A DNA stretch of 8,279 nucleotides, taken from assembly GCA_009777435.1 (NCBI GenBank), contig WRLW01000057.1, positions 1 through 8,279 of the forward strand. Direction: 5' to 3'. A program made the translations under genes and the position numbers. This DNA comes from Oscillospiraceae bacterium (GTDB taxonomy: Bacteria; Bacillota; Clostridia; Oscillospirales; UBA929). Each line of letters starts with the position of its first letter. Position 1 is the stretch's first letter. Below are positions 1 to 4,648 of this stretch, piece after piece. The notes under the pieces are model-generated. The model saw only the letters and a list, made by a program, of their open reading frames with translations, ran no database searches and was not told the DNA's origin.

Positions 1-324
1 GGGCCGGCGTCGGCCCGGCGCGTGATCGACGCGCGGCGTCAGGGGAATCTGCGCATAGAGCATCTGCGCAAGCTGGGCGTGGTGATGAAGCGCGCGCAGT
101 TTTTCCTGACGGCCGGCGGTAAATTCGGCGGCACGCTCACGCCCGGGCACCCCCTGCTCCGGCGGCATCTGTCCGACGGGCGCGATATACGGCAACTATC
201 ACTGTTCGACACGCCCGAGACGCCGCCCCTGCCGCCGGGAGTCACTGACCCGTCGTCCATGGAATTCGCCGCGCCGGGCGACCTCAAGGCGCTGCCCGTC
301 CCGCTCACGGATAACGCCGTATGA
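1..324 (+). CDS. C-terminal end of putative DNA modification/repair radical SAM protein (partial)
   Basis: The reading frame is open from base 1 and ends at TGA 322-324, so only the last 107 codons are present. The first residues read GPASARRVIDARRQG, followed by LRKLGVVMKRAQFFLTAGGK. This is a helix-hairpin-helix DNA-binding element followed by the tail seen in the TIGR03916 family of radical SAM proteins, which are roughly 400 residues long. The last ~50 residues are proline-rich and look disordered. The radical SAM CxxxCxxC cluster would lie upstream of the window and cannot be checked. The gene immediately downstream is DUF4130, the family's characteristic partner, and the two overlap by ATGA, which strongly supports the call. 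The biochemical role of the pair is not established; a DNA modification or repair function is inferred in the family description. A GTG at 22 is inside the HhH motif and is not the real start. Confidence 0.75.
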   Translation, partial: GPASARRVIDARRQGNLRIEHLRKLGVVMKRAQFFLTAGGKFGGTLTPGHPLLRRHLSDGRDIRQLSLFDTPETPPLPPGVTDPSSMEFAAPGDLKALPVPLTDNAV

Positions 325-1049
325 TGGTTTATGACGGCACATGGGAGGGCCTTCTGAGCGCCGTATTCGACGCTTACGCGCTCAGCGGCGCGGTTATTGT
401 ATCCTCTAAAAACACTCAGCCGTCGATGTTCGGGGCTTGCGCCGTGAAAACCGACGAGGAAAAGGCGCGGCGGCTGATAAAGGGCATGTCGCGCCTTAAC
501 GCCGACATGCCCGCCTTTGTTTACCGGGGATTCCTCGCCGAATGGGACGGCTATGAGGACGCTCTGCTGGCTTCGCTGAGACTCGGCTTCGATATGGGCG
601 CCGACCCGTTCACACAGCGCCAGCACCCGTTTGTACACCGCGTATGCGCGGCCGAGCGCCGCGCCGGCGGCGAGGCGCACCGCATCATGGGGCTGGCCAG
701 ATTCGCCGAGGTCAGAACCGGGCGCGGCGTTATTTACGCGGGCGACATCGCCCCCGACTGCAATGTGCTGCCGCTGATAGGCGGCCACTTCCACGGGCGC
801 TTTACCGACCAGCGGATGATTTTGCGCGACGTACGGCGGCGCACGGCGCTGGTGAGCGACCCGGATTCATGGTGGATAACCGAGTTAGGCGGCGCGGAGC
901 TTGAAACGCTTCCCGACGCCGGCGGCTACGAGGCTATGTGGCGCGGGTATTTCAAGGCAATGGCGCAGAAAGAGCGCGCCAACCACAAACTCCAGCGCCG
1001 CTTTGTGCCGCTCAAATACAGGCGGCATTTGCCGGAGTTTTTTGATTGA
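321..1049 (+). CDS. DUF4130 / TIGR03915-type probable DNA metabolism protein
   Basis: This 242-residue protein has the hallmarks of the DUF4130 family. The N-terminal block YDGTWEGLLSAVFDAY is at residues 4-19, EAHRIMGLARF at 118-128, the central DCNVLPLIGGHFHGRF at 146-161, and a basic C-terminal tail ending PLKYRRHLPEFF at 230-241. The family is encoded next to a radical SAM protein, as here. Some members carry a fused uracil-DNA glycosylase domain at the C-terminus, but this one stops at the usual length of the unfused form. The ATG at 321 overlaps the upstream TGA (ATGA, 321-324) and there is no clear Shine-Dalgarno sequence, so translation is probably coupled. ATG 324 is an alternative start. 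The protein is predicted to be soluble, with no signal peptide or membrane segment. A role in nucleic acid metabolism is known only by family association; no catalytic activity can be assigned from sequence. Confidence 0.9.
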   Translation: MMVYDGTWEGLLSAVFDAYALSGAVIVSSKNTQPSMFGACAVKTDEEKARRLIKGMSRLNADMPAFVYRGFLAEWDGYEDALLASLRLGFDMGADPFTQRQHPFVHRVCAAERRAGGEAHRIMGLARFAEVRTGRGVIYAGDIAPDCNVLPLIGGHFHGRFTDQRMILRDVRRRTALVSDPDSWWITELGGAELETLPDAGGYEAMWRGYFKAMAQKERANHKLQRRFVPLKYRRHLPEFFD

Positions 1050-1071
1050 CGCGCCAATGATTTATCAGATA

Positions 1072-1091
1072 AGGCCGGTAAATGCCGGCTT
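1072..1091. terminator. Possible bidirectional hairpin terminator between convergent genes
   Basis: AGGCCGG (1072-1078) can pair with CCGGCTT (1085-1091) around a six-base loop, giving a 7-bp stem with one G-U pair. It lies 22 bp after the DUF4130 stop and overlaps the cheV stop codon (TAA, minus strand, 1090-1092). The flanks are A/T-rich, but neither side has a long T tract, so it would be a weak intrinsic terminator. Its position between two converging genes is the main support. Confidence 0.4.
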
Positions 1092-2031
1092 AGCTGAGGA
1101 TATATTTGTCTATGGTGGACACCAGATTGCCGATCTCGGGTTTTGAAAGCTGGGCCGTCGCGCCGAGAGTCTCGCCCTTGTCGCGCATGGCCTCGTCAAT
1201 AAGCGACGAGAAGATGATGACCGGAACGTCTCTGGTCTCTTTTTTGTCGCGTATAAGCTTGGTGAGCCTGTGACCGTCCATGCGCGGCATCTCGATATCC
1301 GTGATGACGCAGCAGAGATCCTCGGTGATAGGCCCGGTGGACTTGTCGCACAGCTCCTTGATATGGTTCCACGCGTCCTGTCCGTTTGTAAAGGCGGTTA
1401 TGTTGGTATAGCCGGCCTCCTGGAGCGCCTCAAGGATCATCTTCTTGAGCAGCGCCGAGTCCTCCGCGATGATTATGGGCTTCGAGCTGCGCTCGCGCGG
1501 GCCAAGCTGGGTGATCTCCTCCATCTGTATGCCGGTCAGCGGGGAGATGTCATAAACTATCTTCTCAAAGTCTATGATGGTGATCAGCTTGTCGCCCACC
1601 TTGGCGATACCGGTCGCGAGGCCCTCCTGCCCGCCGTATATGGTGTTGTCGGGCTTTTCGATGTCCGACCACATGATACGGTGTATGCCCTCGACGGTGT
1701 GTACATGGAACGCCGCGCTCATCTTATTGAAATTCGTTATAATGAACATGTCGCGGTCGGTGTTGTCGGACGCGGACAGGTTCATATAAGACGGCAAATC
1801 AATCACGGTAATGATATTGTTGCGCGGTTTGAAAACACCTTCGATATTCGGGTGTGAGTTGGGCATCGGATTCACCACCGAGTATTTCATGATCTCGGTA
1901 ACCTTGGCGACATTTATGCCAAAAACATTGTCCGCTATGGTGAATTCCATGATTTCAAGCTCATTTGTGCCGCTCTCCAGCAGGATATCCGTCTTGACAC
2001 CGGGCGTAGTTGATTTGGCCGGCGCCGCCAT
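1090..2031 (-). CDS. cheV: Chemotaxis coupling protein CheV (CheW domain plus receiver domain)
   Basis: A 313-residue protein, close to the usual CheV length of about 300. Residues ~25-165 form a CheW-like coupling domain (EIMEFTIADNVFGINVAKVTEIM, then NIEGVFKPRNNIITVIDLP), which docks chemoreceptors to the CheA kinase. Residues ~184-312 form a CheY-like receiver with all key residues: acidic pair Glu190-Asp191, phosphoacceptor Asp245 (VITDIEMPRMDG), Ser275 at the Thr/Ser switch position and Lys297 (LSKPE). In CheV, phosphorylation of the receiver by CheA tunes receptor coupling and adaptation. The protein is cytoplasmic and associated with receptor arrays. The ATG (2029-2031) is preceded by AAGGAGGG with a 6-nt gap, which settles the start. 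A good promoter lies upstream at 2075-2103. No other chemotaxis gene is in the window; it diverges from a signalling/surface gene group with which it shares the control region. Confidence 0.96.
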   Translation of the reverse strand: MAAPAKSTTPGVKTDILLESGTNELEIMEFTIADNVFGINVAKVTEIMKYSVVNPMPNSHPNIEGVFKPRNNIITVIDLPSYMNLSASDNTDRDMFIITNFNKMSAAFHVHTVEGIHRIMWSDIEKPDNTIYGGQEGLATGIAKVGDKLITIIDFEKIVYDISPLTGIQMEEITQLGPRERSSKPIIIAEDSALLKKMILEALQEAGYTNITAFTNGQDAWNHIKELCDKSTGPITEDLCCVITDIEMPRMDGHRLTKLIRDKKETRDVPVIIFSSLIDEAMRDKGETLGATAQLSKPEIGNLVSTIDKYILS

Positions 2032-2037
2032 AAGAAT

Positions 2038-2045
2038 CCCTCCTT
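2038..2045 (-). promoter_or_regulatory. Strong ribosome binding site of cheV
   Basis: The minus strand reads AAGGAGGG, six bases before the cheV ATG. It is a near-perfect Shine-Dalgarno sequence and much stronger than those of the plus-strand genes, suggesting efficient cheV translation. Confidence 0.9.
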
Positions 2046-2074
2046 AAATCTCCCTGCATATTGAACATGCCCTT

Positions 2075-2103
2075 ATTGTACCCCATCCGCGCCGGTTTGT
2101 ACA
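2075..2103 (-). promoter_or_regulatory. Sigma-A-like promoter of cheV
   Basis: On the minus strand TGTACA (2103-2098, four of six consensus bases) and TACAAT (2080-2075, five of six) are separated by exactly 17 bp. The predicted transcript would start near 2068 and carry a leader of about 37 bases ending in the strong ribosome binding site. No flagellar sigma-D motif was found at this position. Confidence 0.65.
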
Positions 2104-2113
2104 GTGCCGGATG

Positions 2114-2134
2114 AAACTTTTATTCAAAAAGTTT
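2114..2134. repeat. AT-rich inverted repeat upstream of the cheV promoter
   Basis: AAACTTTT (2114-2121) and AAAAGTTT (2127-2134) are perfect reverse complements around a five-base centre. With flanking GAT and ATC the symmetry extends further if one G is bulged. The element sits 11 bp upstream of the cheV -35 box, the usual place for an activator or repressor site. It has no G/C-rich stem or T tract, so it is not a convincing terminator. Confidence 0.45.
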
Positions 2135-2175
2135 ATCACGACCCCCGATAAGCCCGGATTCCGGCCTTAATTTCC

Positions 2176-2191
2176 GGCCCCGGCCGGGGCC
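2176..2191. repeat. 16-bp perfect GC palindrome in the divergent intergenic region
   Basis: Positions 2176-2191 read GGCCCCGGCCGGGGCC, a perfect palindrome with no loop. It is embedded in a run of further CCGG and GGCC units starting near 2155. It could be an operator, a hairpin isolating the two divergent transcripts, or a small REP-like unit. There is only one copy in the window, so a repeat family cannot be shown. Confidence 0.45.
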
Positions 2192-2198
2192 TCCGACG

Positions 2199-2209
2199 CC
2201 TGTTACAGG
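2199..2209. repeat. Short operator-like palindrome CCTGTTACAGG
   Basis: CCTGT and ACAGG flank a single central T. The site ends 23 bp before the TTGACA box of the plus-strand promoter, so it is well placed to bind a dimeric regulator. It is short enough to occur by chance. Confidence 0.3.
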
Positions 2210-2232
2210 GCGCGAACGCGGCATATTTTCTC

Positions 2233-2261
2233 TTGACATATCCGCCCGGCAGGTTCAAAAT
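2233..2261 (+). promoter_or_regulatory. Likely sigma-A promoter of the MBL / HD-GYP / surface-protein gene group
   Basis: A perfect TTGACA -35 box at 2233-2238 is followed after 17 bp by CAAAAT at 2256-2261, which matches four of six -10 bases. An alternative is TTCAAA (2254-2259) with TATAAA (2276-2281) and a 16-bp spacer. In either case the 16-nt direct repeats overlap the -10 or start region, so transcription is probably regulated there. Confidence 0.6.
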
Positions 2262-2297
2262 ATAACTCAAACGGCTATAAATATAAATCAAACGGCT
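2261..2297 (+). repeat. Pair of 16-nt direct repeats with a 21-bp period
   Basis: TATAACTCAAACGGCT (2261-2276) and TATAAATCAAACGGCT (2282-2297) differ at one base, and their starts are 21 bp apart, two turns of the DNA helix. The spacing puts both copies on the same face of the DNA, as for tandem sites of a response regulator or another dimeric activator or repressor. They overlap the predicted -10/start region of the gene group, a position that would favour repression or a downstream activator arrangement. Which protein binds is unknown. Confidence 0.7.
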
Positions 2298-2307
2298 CTT
2301 AAAAGCC
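2294..2307 (+). promoter_or_regulatory. Small hairpin next to the translation start of the MBL gene
   Basis: GGCT and AGCC enclose the six bases CTTAAA. The hairpin shares its left arm with the second direct repeat and ends ten bases before the GTG at 2317. With only four base pairs it is weak, and an effect on translation is speculative. Confidence 0.25.
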
Positions 2308-2316
2308 TATGAAAGA

Positions 2317-3156
2317 GTGAAGCCTTTGAAGCTTACGGTTTACGGCAGCAGGGGATCGATACCGTTTTTCAGCAGGGAGTCCGCCGGATATGGCGGCAAC
2401 ACCTCCTGCTTCAAGCTTGAAACCCCCGGAAACACTGTGATTTTCGACTGCGGCTCCGGACTTCTGCAATATGATAAGGAGCTGGCCGGACGAACGGAGC
2501 CGGTAAAGATAGACATCCTGCTAAGCCATTTACATCTTGACCACACCATCGGCCTGACCATGTTCAGGCCGCTGTTCGCGCCTGACAGCCATATCCGCGT
2601 TTTTACAAAGTCCCGCGACGGGCGCCCGCTGAGGGAGCAGATTTTCGGTTCGTTCGCGCCGCCGTACTGGCCGCTGGATTTTTCGGCTCTGGCGCGGGCG
2701 GAGTGCGTCGCAGTGGGAAGCGAACCGTTTTACTTAAACGGCGGCGCCCGCGTAAGCACGCTCGCGGCGGAGCATCCCGACGGCACGCTCTCCTATCGCG
2801 TTGACGCGATGGGAGCGGACGGCCGCGCCGGCAAATCCTTTGTGTACCTGCTCGATTACGAGGTGCGGCATAAGCCGGAGCTGTACGGGCCGCTGGTCGA
2901 GTTTGTCAGGGACGCCGACTGTATGGTTTTTGACAGCTGCTATCTGCCGGCCGACTATCCGGCAAAGGCAGACTGGGGGCACTCCACTTACGAGGCGGGC
3001 CTGCGGTTGGCGCGGGACGCGAACTGCAAAATGACGGTTCTGGCGCACTGGAGCCATGACTATAACGACGCGGCGCTGAACGGCGTCGGGGAAATAGTAA
3101 AAAAATCCGACGTATTATGCCGGGTCGCGTATGACGGTATGCAAGTGGAATTATGA
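2317..3156 (+). CDS. MBL-fold metallohydrolase (COG1235/PhnP-like)
   Basis: The protein has a complete set of metallo-beta-lactamase-fold metal ligands (numbered from GTG 2317): His71, His73, Asp75 and His76 in SHLHLDH, His153 in AEHPDG, Asp206 in FDSCY and His244 in LAHWSH, plus a conserved WGHST at 220-224. The start region YGSRGSIP and YGGNTSCF are typical of the RNase Z/PhnP-like subgroup, which contains phosphodiesterases acting on cyclic phosphates. The exact substrate cannot be read from sequence. It is cytoplasmic, with no signal peptide. The start is uncertain: GTG 2317 gives the longest form, while TTG 2326 begins the family-typical MKLTVYGSRGSIP and has the purine stretch GAAAGAG eight bases before it. 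The gene overlaps the GAF gene by ATGA (3153-3156), so the two are co-translated. Proximity to an HD-GYP enzyme suggests, but does not prove, a role in cyclic nucleotide turnover. Confidence 0.88.
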   Translation: MKPLKLTVYGSRGSIPFFSRESAGYGGNTSCFKLETPGNTVIFDCGSGLLQYDKELAGRTEPVKIDILLSHLHLDHTIGLTMFRPLFAPDSHIRVFTKSRDGRPLREQIFGSFAPPYWPLDFSALARAECVAVGSEPFYLNGGARVSTLAAEHPDGTLSYRVDAMGADGRAGKSFVYLLDYEVRHKPELYGPLVEFVRDADCMVFDSCYLPADYPAKADWGHSTYEAGLRLARDANCKMTVLAHWSHDYNDAALNGVGEIVKKSDVLCRVAYDGMQVEL

Positions 3157-3668
3157 ATACATATTTTGAGGGCGTCGATCTCGGAAAAATCCTGGAAGTC
3201 ATCGCGGCTTTCAACGGCGAGCGGAATTCCATAAGGCTTCTGGACGTAATCATCACGAAAATGCGCGATATAACCGATTGCGAGGCGGGCACCCTTTATG
3301 TTGTGAAGGACGGCGGGCTGCATTTCACCATCCTTCACAACGAGAAGCTCGGCGTGTTTTCATACGGCGACGAGATCAAGCTGCCGCCCGTGAGCTTGGA
3401 TAAGGACAACATAGAAAATGTCAGCGCCTATTGCGCCATCGAAAAAACCATGGTGAACATCGGCGACATTTACGAGGACGCCAGATTTAATTTCCAGGGC
3501 CCGAAGAAGTACGACGCCATGACCGGCTTCAGAACCCGTTCGATGCTGGTGTTCCCCCTGTCCGATATGCACGAGAACGTGATCGGCGTGATACAGCTGA
3601 TAAACGCGCGCGACCCGTCGGGCGGCGTTACGCCTTTTGACAAGCGGCTGGAGTTCATGCTTAAATAG
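3153..3668 (+). CDS. GAF-domain half of an interrupted GAF-HD-GYP protein
   Basis: These 171 residues form almost a whole GAF small-molecule sensing domain: KILEVIAAFNGERNSIRLLDV at the start, CEAGTLYVV near 47-55, TGFRTRSMLVFPLSD, then VIGVIQLINARDPSGG. The frame ends at TAG 3666-3668 inside the last GAF helix. Translation beyond the TAG in the same frame gives LANIAATALANVRYMEEIKEL, the expected end of a GAF domain and linker helix. The fragment therefore looks like the N-terminal part of a 489-codon protein spanning 3153-4622, not a natural stand-alone GAF protein. The ATG overlaps the stop of the MBL gene, indicating coupled translation. The bound ligand is unknown. Explanations are a recent nonsense mutation, a sequence error, or readthrough/recoding of UAG. 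Without readthrough, the product lacks its output domain. Confidence 0.85.
   Translation: MNTYFEGVDLGKILEVIAAFNGERNSIRLLDVIITKMRDITDCEAGTLYVVKDGGLHFTILHNEKLGVFSYGDEIKLPPVSLDKDNIENVSAYCAIEKTMVNIGDIYEDARFNFQGPKKYDAMTGFRTRSMLVFPLSDMHENVIGVIQLINARDPSGGVTPFDKRLEFMLK
3666..3668 (+). other. In-frame amber codon splitting the GAF-HD-GYP reading frame
   Basis: TAG is codon 172 of a frame that otherwise runs without a stop from ATG 3153 to TAA 4620-4622. Protein similarity continues directly through it (EFMLK, stop, LANIAATALANV) with no frameshift or missing residues. Homologous GAF helices have a variable, often small or polar residue here. One base change from several sense codons, such as TCG or CAG, would give TAG. 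The six complete genes of the window with intact ends use TGA or TAA; this TAG is the only one ending a gene-like frame. Confidence 0.9.
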
Positions 3669-3701
3669 CTGGCCAACATAGCCGCGACCGCGCTGGCAAA
3701 C

Positions 3702-4622
3702 GTGCGGTATATGGAGGAAATCAAGGAGCTGTTTTACTCCTTTGTCAGGATTATGTCCGCGGCCGTTGACGAGCGCACGCCGTATAACGCGAGCCATACC
3801 CGGCAGATGGCGGAGTATACCCGGAGCTTTGTCCGCTATCTGCGTGAACGGTTCCCGGAGGGCTCGCCGTATCATATGGACGAAAACAGGGAAGAGCAGC
3901 TCATAATGGCGACGCTTTTGCATGATATAGGCAAAATCGTGACCCCTCTGGGCGTGATGAACAAGCAGAGCCGGCTGGGCGGCAGGCTTCCCCTGCTCAA
4001 GCAGCGCTTCACAGTCAAAAAGCTGCAGGCTAAGATCGCTTTCCTGTCCGGCGAGGTCTCCGAGGACGCTTATGCCTCGGAAGCGGCGGCGCTCGACGGC
4101 GACTGGGAGTTCATCGAGAGGATAAACACGGCGGAGCTGATAAGCGACGGCGACAGGGAGCGTGTCAAGTCAGTGACCGCGCGGACGTATACCGGCGAGA
4201 ACGGCGTCCCCGCCCCGCTGTTCGAGCCTTATGACATTGAGTGCCTCTCGGTCGCCAAGGGCACCCTGACCGACGCCGAGCGCGAAATCATGCGGGAGCA
4301 TGTGGAAATAACCGGCCGCTTCTTAGACAATATCAAGTTCAATAAGCAATACGAAAACGTGCCGGGCTGGGCCAAAAGCCACCACGAGCTTTTAGACGGC
4401 ACGGGGTATCCCGACAGACTGCCGGGCAGCCGGATACCTACCGAGGTTCGCATACTCACCGTAATGGACGTCTACGATTCGCTCACAGCCTCGGACAGGC
4501 CCTATAAAAAGGCGCTCACGCACGAGACGGCGCTGCGCATCCTGCGCTCTATGGCGGAGGAGGGCAAGCTCGACGCGGAAATAGTGTCGCTCTTTTCGGA
4601 GAGCGGTATTAGGGTTTTATAA
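3702..4622 (+). CDS. HD-GYP phosphohydrolase half of the interrupted GAF-HD-GYP protein
   Basis: The segment carries a full HD-GYP catalytic signature (numbered from GTG 3702): His32 in SHTRQM, His74-Asp75 in LLHDIGK, His200, His227-His228 in HHELLDGTGYP (GYP at 235-237) and Asp256 in MDVYDSLTASDRPYKKA. HD-GYP enzymes are metal-dependent phosphodiesterases of cyclic dinucleotides such as c-di-GMP. Between HDIGK and His200 there are about 90 more residues than in a compact HD-GYP domain (126 residues against about 35), a charged insertion of unknown role. The frame is open from 3669, directly after the TAG. GTG 3702 and ATG 3711 are possible restart codons, but neither has a ribosome binding site and both lie in the GAF/linker helix, so independent translation is doubtful. 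No catalytic residue is lost, so the enzyme half is either recently disabled or still made by readthrough. Confidence 0.88.
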   Translation: MRYMEEIKELFYSFVRIMSAAVDERTPYNASHTRQMAEYTRSFVRYLRERFPEGSPYHMDENREEQLIMATLLHDIGKIVTPLGVMNKQSRLGGRLPLLKQRFTVKKLQAKIAFLSGEVSEDAYASEAAALDGDWEFIERINTAELISDGDRERVKSVTARTYTGENGVPAPLFEPYDIECLSVAKGTLTDAEREIMREHVEITGRFLDNIKFNKQYENVPGWAKSHHELLDGTGYPDRLPGSRIPTEVRILTVMDVYDSLTASDRPYKKALTHETALRILRSMAEEGKLDAEIVSLFSESGIRVL

Positions 4623-4629
4623 ATTTATA
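4618..4629. promoter_or_regulatory. AT-rich palindrome at the HD-GYP / SLH gene junction
   Basis: TATAAATTTATA is a perfect 12-bp palindrome covering the HD-GYP stop codon in the 26-bp gap before the next gene. TATAAA resembles a -10 box, but the matching -35 position (TTCGGA at 4595-4600) is poor. A weak internal promoter is possible; otherwise the gene is simply read from upstream. Confidence 0.25.
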
Positions 4630-4634
4630 TGTTT

Positions 4635-4638
4635 GGAG
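4635..4638 (+). promoter_or_regulatory. Ribosome binding site of the SLH-NHL gene
   Basis: GGAG lies ten bases before ATG 4649, slightly far but acceptable. It supports this start, which also gives a complete signal peptide. Confidence 0.55.
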
Positions 4639-4648
4639 CTGGAAATCA

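Noticed and set aside
39..794. Long minus-strand open frame of 251 codons opposite the radical SAM/DUF4130 genes
   Set aside because: It is antisense to two recognizable genes, has low-complexity Arg/Gly/Ser-rich content and shows no family features; such frames are common in GC-rich DNA.
1270..1857. Plus-strand 195-codon frame inside cheV
   Set aside because: It is wholly antisense to a well-supported CheV, with no ribosome binding site or recognizable domain.
2114..2134. AT-rich hairpin as an intrinsic terminator
   Set aside because: It lies between divergent genes, where no terminator is needed, and its stem is nearly all A-T with no following T tract.
3360..3923. Minus-strand 187-codon frame across the TAG region
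   Set aside because: It is antisense to conserved GAF and HD-GYP sequence; the His/Arg-rich product looks like a reverse-strand shadow and does not explain the interruption.
3702..4622. HD-GYP half as an independent, naturally separate gene
   Set aside because: Its first residues complete the GAF helix, there is no ribosome binding site before GTG 3702 or ATG 3711, and the frame is continuous with the upstream half except for the TAG.
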